10,866 nucleotides of DNA from assembly GCA_016293645.1 (NCBI GenBank), contig JAEDDW010000058.1, positions 1-10,866 on the forward strand, read 5' to 3'. Below are positions 1 to 5,978 of the stretch, one piece after another. A program made the position numbers and the translations under genes. This DNA is from Treponema sp. GTDB lineage: Bacteria; Spirochaetota; Spirochaetia; Treponematales; Treponemataceae. Position 1 is the stretch's first letter, and every line of letters begins with the position of its first letter. The notes under the pieces are model-generated. The model saw only the letters and a list, made by a program, of their open reading frames with translations, searched no databases and was not told the origin of the DNA.

Positions 1-22
1 GGTCCAATTAACTACAATTTAT

Positions 23-51
23 TTGCGAATAGGAAAATTTGCCCTTATAAT
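23..51 (+). promoter_or_regulatory. Candidate sigma-70 promoter of the AraC-type regulator
   Basis: A -35 box TTGCGA (23-28) and a perfect -10 box TATAAT (46-51) are separated by 17 bases. The expected transcription start lies about 7 bases after the -10 box, at 57-60, which coincides with the ATG at 60. The message would then be leaderless or nearly so. The only purine-rich stretch before the ATG (AGGG, 54-57) is too close to serve as a normal ribosome binding site. The promoter is predicted from consensus only. Confidence 0.55.
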
Positions 52-59
52 ATAGGGAT

Positions 60-842
60 ATGAAAATTCACTTTTCCGGTGCGTTTTACAAAAAAATAGA
101 AGAATCCTCATTCAAAATAAAATTTGTTGAAGGAACAAAAGAATGGGTTCTCCTTCATTTTTATTCCCCGATGTTGATTACATTGAACGGCAAACAGATT
201 GAAACACAGCCCAATGCCTGTATTCTCTATAGACCAGGAACGCCACAGATTTATTGGGGCAGAAACGGCGAATTCGAAAACGACTACATAAGATTTATTC
301 CGGAAGATGAATCTTACTTCAACGATTTTTCCATACCACTGGATGAGGTTTTCTATGTAACTGATTCCGACATCATAAAACGTGAGATGATGGACATAAC
401 ATACTTTCTGACAGAGCGCTGGGAAAACCATGACCATGAACTCCATGACCGCCTCAGTAAAGTAATGTCAAACCTCCAGGTTAACAGAATTTTTCCGACC
501 CAGAAAACCAAAAGGGACAATGAGACAAGATACAGACTGCTGCAGCTTAGAAAAGAAGTTCAGAAATCGCCGGAAAAATGGACGGTCGATCTTATGGCAG
601 ATAATTTCTATCTCACCAGATCACACTTTTCCGTACTTTATAAAAAGACATTTGGTGTTACCCCACAATCCGACATCAGGTTTTTTGTCAATGAAAAAGC
701 ATTGAATCTGCTGAACACCACAGACCTGACGATCCAGCAGATTTCCCAGATGTGCGGATATAATGAATGCGAAAACTTCATCCGTGCCTTCAAGAAAATG
801 AACGGAACATCTCCACATCATTACAGAAAAATACGGAACTAA
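60..842 (+). CDS. AraC-family transcriptional regulator
   Basis: This 260-residue protein is predicted to be a cytoplasmic DNA-binding regulator that responds to a sugar. Residues 1 to about 140 resemble the beta-rich cupin-like sensor half of AraC proteins, with an RPGTPQ stretch at 59-64. Residues about 160-260 form the AraC/XylS DNA-binding half with two helix-turn-helix units, near 175-200 (ending KKTFGVTP) and 224-255 (TIQQISQMCGYNECENFIRAFKKMNGTSP). The glycine-tyrosine and F-R-A-F-K-K residues of the second unit match the family signature. Length is normal for a sensor-plus-HTH member. It lies convergent to the 3' end of the ytfQRT-yjfF-type importer, so control of that importer and of the kinase-araD genes is a reasonable inference. 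The ligand is not evident from sequence. The ATG at 60 lacks a usable ribosome binding site and sits next to the predicted transcription start; no other plausible start lies nearby, the next Met being residue 38. Confidence 0.88.
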   Translation: MKIHFSGAFYKKIEESSFKIKFVEGTKEWVLLHFYSPMLITLNGKQIETQPNACILYRPGTPQIYWGRNGEFENDYIRFIPEDESYFNDFSIPLDEVFYVTDSDIIKREMMDITYFLTERWENHDHELHDRLSKVMSNLQVNRIFPTQKTKRDNETRYRLLQLRKEVQKSPEKWTVDLMADNFYLTRSHFSVLYKKTFGVTPQSDIRFFVNEKALNLLNTTDLTIQQISQMCGYNECENFIRAFKKMNGTSPHHYRKIRN

Positions 843-847
843 AAAAG

Positions 848-992
848 AGGCTGTTCCAAAAGTATTTATGCCAGGGTCATTGCATATGGCGGCGGAACTT
901 CCATAAAGCCGCAATGTCAAAATGACCAATAACACTATGTACGGTGGTTTCGACTGCTCTCAACCACCTTAAAATTACTTTTGGGACAGCCT
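848..992. mobile_element. MITE-like element with 17-bp terminal inverted repeats
   Basis: The gap between the convergent regulator and permease genes is bounded by AGGCTGTTCCAAAAGTA (848-864) and TACTTTTGGGACAGCCT (976-992). These are inverted copies matching at 16 of 17 positions. Similar GGCTGTCCCAAAAGT ends occur on several IS elements. There is no room for a transposase. The inside is foldable: GGTCATT (875-881) pairs with AATGACC (921-927), and GGTGGTT (943-949) pairs with AACCACC (962-968). No clear target-site duplication is visible next to the ends. It could instead serve as a bidirectional transcription end for the two converging genes, but no U-tract hairpin of standard form is present. 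Confidence 0.55.
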
Positions 993-1014
993 TGATACTT
1001 TCTATGTATCAGCT

Positions 1015-2061
1015 TCAGTTTTTTGAATTCTTTCTTGAAAGAACAACACTCTGAATAAGCAGGAACAGACAGATCATGAATGCAACAGTAATGTTTGTCC
1101 ACCAAGCATCATCAAGACCAAGTGATGAAACTATATTCTTGATTGTTGCGAGCGAAAGGACGCCAAAGAATGTTCCGGCGATATTACCTACACCACCAGT
1201 AAGCATCGTGCCGCCGATGATGGAAGATGCGATTGCGTTCATTTCATAGCCGCTGGCATGGCTTGGAGATGCTGAACCTACGTGCATGAAATACACGAAA
1301 CCACCGATGGCTGCAAGGATGCCGCAGATGAAATGTGCAAGGAACTTTGTGCGTGGAACGTTGATTCCAAGCATATTTGCGCTCTGCTGGTTTCCGCCGA
1401 CTGCATAGAAGTTGCGGCCAAGTTTTGTCCATCTGAGGACAAGGAACAGAATCACTACGACGAGCAACGCCACTATTACACCAGGTTCAATATAAGCCGG
1501 AATGAATTTTCCAACCTTGTTTACAGAACCGATACCAAATACATGGATGCGTGTTTCAATAAGCTTGACGAATCCTTCGTGTTCAACATTGAACTGGGTT
1601 GAATTCACGATTGTCGTTGCTCCCTTAGCAAAGAACATTCCGGCAAGAGTTACGATGAAAGGCTGGATGTCAAGATATGCAACAAGGAATCCCTGAACAA
1701 GGCCAAAACCAACACCGATCATCAAAGCATACAGAACAGCGCCACCAATTGTTCCGCCCTTCATATCCAGATGAACCGCACAGCACATGCAGACAAGAGC
1801 AGTCACAGTACCCACGGAGATATCGATTCCGCCTGTAATCATGACAAGACTCAGCGCACATGAAAGTACGATAAGTGATGCATTTTCATTGAGAACGTTA
1901 AAGAAAGTCTGTGGCTTTCTGAAACCTGATCCAAGGAATATGACCGCACAAAGGTACATGGCCGCAAATACAGCAATTGTAATTACAAGAAGAAGATTTG
2001 TATCAGACAGAGGTCTCTTTTTTGCAAGCACTGTATCATTTTTGTTTTTAAGAAAGTTCAT
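1015..2061 (-). CDS. yjfF: Sugar ABC transporter permease, YjfF type
   Basis: This 348-residue integral membrane subunit belongs to the branched-chain/ribose-type permease family (BPD_transp_2). It would form the transmembrane channel with the neighbouring YtfT-type permease. The family motif GGIDISVG is at residues 77-84 and the second conserved loop IIGGTMLTGGVGN at 281-293. Eight to ten hydrophobic stretches run through the protein, beginning at about 23-44. The order-specific similarity to E. coli YjfF is good: VTLAGMFF, the YAVGGN.QSAN..GI region, and a C-terminal WWT followed by a hydrophobic helix. The start ATG directly abuts the upstream permease stop (TAA then ATG). Its strong GGGGAGG ribosome binding site lies inside the last codons of that gene, so translation of the two permeases is probably coupled. 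It is the last gene of the importer operon. Confidence 0.9.
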   Translation of the reverse strand: MNFLKNKNDTVLAKKRPLSDTNLLLVITIAVFAAMYLCAVIFLGSGFRKPQTFFNVLNENASLIVLSCALSLVMITGGIDISVGTVTALVCMCCAVHLDMKGGTIGGAVLYALMIGVGFGLVQGFLVAYLDIQPFIVTLAGMFFAKGATTIVNSTQFNVEHEGFVKLIETRIHVFGIGSVNKVGKFIPAYIEPGVIVALLVVVILFLVLRWTKLGRNFYAVGGNQQSANMLGINVPRTKFLAHFICGILAAIGGFVYFMHVGSASPSHASGYEMNAIASSIIGGTMLTGGVGNIAGTFFGVLSLATIKNIVSSLGLDDAWWTNITVAFMICLFLLIQSVVLSRKNSKN

Positions 2062-3156
2062 TTAGTTACCTCCCCTTGAAACTGCCGTTTTTCTTCCGCT
2101 GATCTGTTTTGCAAATGCAGACATCTTTTCACGGAATACTGGAGCACTGATAACAACAAGAATGATTACGACAACAGCCTTGTAAGCTGGAAGTGCTGTT
2201 GATGCAACATTGAATTTGAAAAGTGTTGTTGTAAGGAACTGAATTACGTAAGCACCAAGGATCGAAGCCCACATGTTGAACTTACCGCCGCTCAATGCAT
2301 TTCCGCCAAGGGCTACAGCAAGAATGGCATCCATTTCAATATCCTTTGCAATAACCGAATAGTTGATTGATGAAATGCGGCATACCTTGATGAAACCTGC
2401 AACTGCTACACAAAGACCCATGATTACGTATGTAATGAACTTGATGAGCTGAGGATCAAGACCGTTAAGTCTTGATGAGTTGCTGTTGATACCTACAGCC
2501 TGTGTATAGAGTCCAAGGTTTGTAAATTTAAGAACAACCATGGTTATTGCTATACATATTATAGCAATGAAAACAGGAGTAGGAACTGCAATACCCGGAA
2601 TGAAATTTCCGAAATATCCAAATGTTGGATCTACAACAATCGGAAGAGCGTTGTCATTGATCCAGGCAGCAATTGAACGTCCGGCAGTAAACAGAATAAG
2701 AGTCGCAACCATAGGCTGAATCTTGAAGTAAGAAACCAGCATACCGTTGAATCCGCCGAATGCCATGCTGACAATACAGCCAACAAGGAAGGCAACAAAA
2801 ATCGGAGCCTGGAGCTCATCCGGGCGGGCATCCTGACCGCAGAGTACACGGAGGATAACCGAACCTGCGATTGCAATGCCTGCACCAACGGAAATATCCT
2901 GACCGCCTGAAGCCGCAGTTACCAATGTCATACCGATGGCAAGAATAGCAAGCTCAGATGCATTATCAAGAATTGTAATCAAGTATCCCGACAAAACAGG
3001 AAATCCTTCACTGTTCTGACCGAGTGTAATCTTGAAGAATGAAGGATCTGCAATCAGATTGAACACAACAAGAATAAGAAGTGCCGCAATCGGAATGAAA
3101 ATCTGCTTTTTTACGAGACCAAGGAAAAGGTCCGGAAGTTTTTTAGTAGAAGCCAT
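2062..3156 (-). CDS. ytfT: Sugar ABC transporter permease, YtfT type
   Basis: This is the first of two membrane permeases of the importer, 364 residues from the chosen start MASTKKL. That ATG (3154-3156) is preceded by a strong GGGAGGAG ribosome binding site and lies one base after the ATPase stop codon. Upstream in-frame codons to 3282 overlap the ATPase gene and are unlikely to be translated. Hydrophobic segments begin at about residue 19. Family motifs are GGQDISVG (84-91), KIQPMVATLI (146-155) and VALGGNALSGGKFN (281-294). These line up with E. coli YtfT, which is slightly shorter at about 341 residues. The SGGQD in place of the usual SGGID is a small deviation. Two distinct permeases, as in the YtfT/YjfF pair, suggest a heterodimeric channel rather than the homodimer of RbsC-type systems. 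Confidence 0.9.
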   Translation of the reverse strand: MASTKKLPDLFLGLVKKQIFIPIAALLILVVFNLIADPSFFKITLGQNSEGFPVLSGYLITILDNASELAILAIGMTLVTAASGGQDISVGAGIAIAGSVILRVLCGQDARPDELQAPIFVAFLVGCIVSMAFGGFNGMLVSYFKIQPMVATLILFTAGRSIAAWINDNALPIVVDPTFGYFGNFIPGIAVPTPVFIAIICIAITMVVLKFTNLGLYTQAVGINSNSSRLNGLDPQLIKFITYVIMGLCVAVAGFIKVCRISSINYSVIAKDIEMDAILAVALGGNALSGGKFNMWASILGAYVIQFLTTTLFKFNVASTALPAYKAVVVIILVVISAPVFREKMSAFAKQISGRKTAVSRGGN

Positions 3157-3157
3157 T

Positions 3158-4669
3158 TTATTTTTCTCCTCCCGCAATAGTTTCCATAATCTTTGTCTGG
3201 TTAAGGTCATCGCCGGAAAGTTCACCAACCTGCTTGAGATCGCGCATAACGACAAGTCTTGAACATGTGCGGAGCATCTCATCGATTTCAGAAGAAATAA
3301 ACGTTACGCTCTTGCCTTCCTTTGCAAGTTTGAGGACCAGTTCCTGAATTTCAGTTTTTGTGCCGATATCGATACCACGGGTCGGTTCATCAAGAATCAG
3401 GTACTGAGGATTTGAAAGAAGAGCGCGGGCAAGCAGTACCTTCTGCTGGTTTCCACCTGACAATGCCTTGATTGGAGTTTCTGCTGATGCTGTCTTGATT
3501 TCAAGAAGCTTGATGTATTCATCCGCAAACTTTTCCTGCTGTGCACGGCTGAACGGCTTGAAGAACCCCTTCATAACCTGCAGTGCAAGGATCAGATTTT
3601 CACGAACTGAAAGATCAGCAACAATTCCATCACGCTTTCTGTCTTCAGGAAGATAGCTGATTCCGTTTTTCATTGCATCGATAGGCTTTGAAATCTTTAC
3701 ATCCTTTCCGTTTACCTTGACTTTTCCGCCCAGAACCTTGTCCGCACCAAACACGGCACGAACACTTTCACTACGGCCGGAACCAAGCAGACCTGTAAAG
3801 CCGTTGACTTCACCCTTATAGATCTTGAAATCAAATGGCTTTACGCCACCTGTGCTTGAAAGTCCTGTAGCCTCGTAGACTGGAGTTTCATCGCTTGAAT
3901 GAACGACAGTTTCCGTAGACTTTGACGAATGGTCAAGATTCTCGACAGATTTTCCAAGCATCTTTGAAACAAGTTCAAGGCGTGGAAGATCACGGATCTC
4001 ATATTCTCCAATAAGCTGACCGTCACGAAGAACAGTGATCCTGTCGCAAACTTCATATACCTGTTCAAGGAAGTGGGTAACAAAGATGATTCCAACACCC
4101 TTTGCACGGAGGTCGCGCATAAGGCGGAACAGCTTCTGAACTTCCTGATCATCGAGGGATGATGTTGGTTCATCGAGAATAAGAATCTTGCAGTCCATAT
4201 CAACAGCACGGGCAATGGCCACCATCTGCTGAACGGCGATTGAACAGCTGGAAAGCTGCTGTGTTGCCTCACATGGAATATCAAGTTCCTTCAATATTTT
4301 TGAAGCTCCTTCATTCATCTGTTTCCAGCTGACCAAAGGATTTTTTTCTCTTCCTATATACATATTCTCTGCAACAGTAAGATTGTGACAGAGTGTAATT
4401 TCCTGATAGACTGTTGAAATGCCTGCGTTCTGGGCATCCTGTGGAGAACGGATGTTTACAGCTCCGATTCCTTTTACAAAAACCTGGCCTTCATCTTTCT
4501 GATAAACGCCTGTGAGAACCTTGATCAGAGTTGATTTTCCGGCTCCGTTTTCTCCCATAAGGGCGTGGATTTCACCTTCACGTAAAGTAAAATCAATATT
4601 CTGCAATGCATATACACCAGGGAATCTCTTGTGTATTCCACGCATCTCAAGAACTGATTTATCCTGCAT
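3158..4669 (-). CDS. ytfR: Sugar ABC transporter ATP-binding protein, YtfR type (two nucleotide-binding domains)
   Basis: This cytoplasmic ATPase drives sugar import. It has 503 residues from the ATG at 4669, which follows GGAGGA at 6-base spacing; codons further upstream would run through the terminator hairpin. It is a fused double-domain protein of the RbsA/MglA/YtfR class. Domain 1 has Walker A GENGAGKST (39-47), a degenerate signature region (about 139-149), Walker B ILILDEPTS (162-170) and H-loop His199. Domain 2 has a degenerate Walker A without the lysine (GLLGSGRSES, 293-302), an intact LSGGNQQK signature (403-410), Walker B LILDEPTRG (424-432) and SSE in place of the H-loop histidine. 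This asymmetry, one active and one degenerate site, is normal for the class. The stop is one base before the permease start, consistent with a tight operon. Confidence 0.93.
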   Translation of the reverse strand: MQDKSVLEMRGIHKRFPGVYALQNIDFTLREGEIHALMGENGAGKSTLIKVLTGVYQKDEGQVFVKGIGAVNIRSPQDAQNAGISTVYQEITLCHNLTVAENMYIGREKNPLVSWKQMNEGASKILKELDIPCEATQQLSSCSIAVQQMVAIARAVDMDCKILILDEPTSSLDDQEVQKLFRLMRDLRAKGVGIIFVTHFLEQVYEVCDRITVLRDGQLIGEYEIRDLPRLELVSKMLGKSVENLDHSSKSTETVVHSSDETPVYEATGLSSTGGVKPFDFKIYKGEVNGFTGLLGSGRSESVRAVFGADKVLGGKVKVNGKDVKISKPIDAMKNGISYLPEDRKRDGIVADLSVRENLILALQVMKGFFKPFSRAQQEKFADEYIKLLEIKTASAETPIKALSGGNQQKVLLARALLSNPQYLILDEPTRGIDIGTKTEIQELVLKLAKEGKSVTFISSEIDEMLRTCSRLVVMRDLKQVGELSGDDLNQTKIMETIAGGEK

Positions 4670-4681
4670 GATAATTCCTCC

Positions 4682-4728
4682 AAAAAAAAACACGAGGTTC
4701 GGATCTTTAGACAATCCGCCCCTCGTGT
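4682..4728 (-). terminator. Intrinsic terminator or attenuator between binding protein and ATPase genes
   Basis: Read on the minus strand, ACACGAGG pairs with CCTCGTGT (arms 4721-4728 and 4690-4697), with an inner CGGAT/ATCCG stem (4714-4718 and 4700-4704). The hairpin is followed at once by a run of nine T. This is a textbook Rho-independent terminator. It lies inside the importer operon, just before the GGAGGA ribosome binding site of the ATPase gene, so it probably lets most transcripts end after the binding protein while a fraction reads through. Confidence 0.85.
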
Positions 4729-4787
4729 CCAAGGTAATGGATTCTCCACCAATTTATCAAACTATAATTTATGAAGAATCCGGTAAT

Positions 4788-4801
4788 GGCTCTTTCGAGC
4801 C
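4788..4801 (-). other. Small GAAA-loop hairpin just after the binding-protein stop codon
   Basis: On the minus strand GGCTC-GAAA-GAGCC forms a five-pair stem closed by a stable GNRA-type loop, five bases beyond the stop codon. No T-run follows, so it is not a terminator by itself. It could protect the 3' end of the transcript that stops at the downstream terminator. The nearby octamer GGTAATGG is repeated directly at 4733-4740 and 4782-4789 on the plus strand, and GGATTCT/AGAATCC (4739-4745, 4775-4781) could form another weak stem. Confidence 0.4.
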
Positions 4802-4806
4802 TTTAA

Positions 4807-5736
4807 TTAGATACCGTACTTTGCTACATCAGCCTTTGTGATTGTTGCAGCATCGAATCCCTTTTCTACCATGATAACTGTCTTCTGCTTTGCACCATTC
4901 TTGATGATGTCGTTGATATAAGAAGCCTGGAATGGGTTGCACTGGCCATCATAGTTCCATCTCTTTGCAAGGAGTTCTTCGAGAGCCCACTTGTTGCAGT
5001 CAAATCCCATGATGATTACGTCTTTTCCAACACCGTGTGAGATGCCAGCCTTGTCGAGAGCTGCAACAGCACCCTTAGCCATGTCGTCGTTTTCTGCATA
5101 TACAACGTTGAACTTCTTTCCTGAGTCAATTACAGACTGAACGATCTGCTGTGCGTTTTCTGCGTTCCATTCAGCAGTCTGCTGTGTAACGATGTTCCAG
5201 TTCTTTTCTGCCTTTACTTTTTCATCGAGGGCACCTGAACGTCCGATCTGTGCAGCTGAACCCATAACACCCTGGATGTGGATGATGTTGTATTCCGGGA
5301 GGTTCTGTGAAGCAAGCCAATTTACAGCTGTCTTTCCTTCCTCAGCCATGTCAGAAACGATAGATGCTTCATAAAGGCTTGGGTCTGCATCGATTGTGCG
5401 GTCAAAAAGGATAACCTTAACACCTGCGTCCTTTGCATCCTTGAGAACTGATGTCCATCCAGATGTACCTGCAGCAGAAATCAAAAGATAGTCAACTTCA
5501 TCCTGTACGATTTTGCGTGCAGCAGCAATCTGCTCGTCGTTCTTAAGGCTGTAGAAGAATGTTGCCTTGTAGCCGTTCTTCTTTGTGAATGTGTTCTTCA
5601 TGTCGTTTACATTAGCTGTACGATAACCAGATTCGTTAGGGTCATTGTTGATGATACCAACCTTGATCAACTTTGCAGCAAATGTTGGAAGTACTGCCAT
5701 AGCCATTGCAGCAGCAAACACTAAAATCTTTTTCAT
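4807..5736 (-). CDS. ytfQ: Periplasmic sugar-binding protein of ABC importer, YtfQ type
   Basis: This is a type I periplasmic binding protein of 309 residues that captures sugar and delivers it to the permeases. The chosen start, MKKILVF, follows an AGAGGTG ribosome binding site and opens a classical signal peptide: KK, a hydrophobic core at about 4-17, and probable cleavage after TFA at residue 20. There is no lipobox cysteine. In-frame codons upstream would destroy the signal peptide. Similarity to E. coli YtfQ runs along the length: NESGYR (34-39, SESGWR in YtfQ), TSGW..VLKDAKDAGVKV (91-108), the DRTID sugar-contact motif (112-116), and AENDDMAKGA (214-223, AHNDDM in YtfQ). YtfQ binds galactofuranose; the adjacent kinase and AraD make an arabinose-like ligand plausible here. 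It is first in the operon and separated from the ATPase gene by a terminator, consistent with higher expression. Confidence 0.9.
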   Translation of the reverse strand: MKKILVFAAAMAMAVLPTFAAKLIKVGIINNDPNESGYRTANVNDMKNTFTKKNGYKATFFYSLKNDEQIAAARKIVQDEVDYLLISAAGTSGWTSVLKDAKDAGVKVILFDRTIDADPSLYEASIVSDMAEEGKTAVNWLASQNLPEYNIIHIQGVMGSAAQIGRSGALDEKVKAEKNWNIVTQQTAEWNAENAQQIVQSVIDSGKKFNVVYAENDDMAKGAVAALDKAGISHGVGKDVIIMGFDCNKWALEELLAKRWNYDGQCNPFQASYINDIIKNGAKQKTVIMVEKGFDAATITKADVAKYGI

Positions 5737-5764
5737 AGTTACACCTCTAAAAAAAGTTTGAATT

Positions 5765-5785
5765 AAGGATGTCCTCTGCATCCTT
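5765..5785 (-). other. Leader stem-loop upstream of the binding-protein gene
   Basis: On the minus strand AAGGATG and CATCCTT form a seven-pair stem around a CAGAGGA loop. It ends about 28 bases before the ATG at 5736. It would sit in the 5' leader of the importer message and might stabilise the message or affect translation. No T-run of terminator type follows directly. Confidence 0.4.
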
Positions 5786-5794
5786 TGTGATTTT

Positions 5795-5800
5795 ATTATC
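5795..5800 (-). promoter_or_regulatory. Weak candidate -10 box for the importer operon
   Basis: On the minus strand GATAAT differs from TATAAT at one base and lies about 60 bases upstream of the binding-protein ATG. No good -35 box is found 16-18 bases further upstream, where the sequence reads about TTCCTT. A poor -35 box would fit a promoter that needs an activator such as an AraC-type protein. This is a tentative prediction. Confidence 0.3.
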
Positions 5801-5853
5801 AATCCGGTTTTGAAATAAAGGAATAGTTTTTTTGTTCCCGATTTTAGAAAAAT

Positions 5854-5891
5854 ACTATCATTTTGTTCGATAATACCACTTTAATGATAGT
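5854..5891. promoter_or_regulatory. Candidate operator: 9-bp inverted repeat in the divergent control region
   Basis: ACTATCATT (5854-5862) and AATGATAGT (5883-5891) are perfect inverted copies with centres 29 bases apart. They lie between the divergent importer and kinase genes. A related ACTATGA occurs at 5944-5950, overlapping the candidate -10 box of the kinase promoter, and GAATAGTTTTT lies at 5821-5831. Spaced repeats on the two faces of a divergent promoter are typical of regulator half-sites. Which protein binds is not shown; the AraC-type regulator at 60-842 is the nearest candidate. Confidence 0.45.
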
Positions 5892-5920
5892 TTTTAGGCA
5901 AAAACACGAAAAAGCAACAC

Positions 5921-5948
5921 TTGTTTTTTTTATATTCTCGGGTACTAT
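5921..5948 (+). promoter_or_regulatory. Candidate promoter for the kinase-araD genes
   Basis: A -35-like TTGTTT (5921-5926) and a -10-like TACTAT (5943-5948) are separated by 16 bases, about 30 bases before the kinase ATG. The start codon is preceded by GAGG at seven-base spacing. The -10 region contains an ACTATGA resembling the arms of the upstream inverted repeat. The call rests on consensus matching only. Confidence 0.4.
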
Positions 5949-5978
5949 GAAATCAACATCACTTATCGAGGTTAATCT

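Noticed and set aside
293..302. Degenerate Walker A in the second ATPase domain (residues 293-302 of the YtfR-type protein) considered as a defect
   Set aside because: Loss of the second-site lysine and H-loop histidine is normal in RbsA/MglA/YtfR-class proteins, so it is not damage. The numbers given here are residue positions, not bases.
3157..3282. Longer form of the YtfT permease starting at 3282
   Set aside because: The extra 42 codons overlap the ATPase gene, whereas the ATG at 3156 has a strong GGGAGGAG site and gives the expected family length.
3841..4284. Minus-strand open frame of 147 codons inside the ATPase gene in another frame
   Set aside because: It overlaps the intact double-domain ATPase, whose motifs are all in the main frame.
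4670..4732. Longer form of the ATPase starting at 4732
   Set aside because: The extra codons run through the terminator hairpin and its T-tract; the ATG at 4669 has GGAGGA at ideal spacing.
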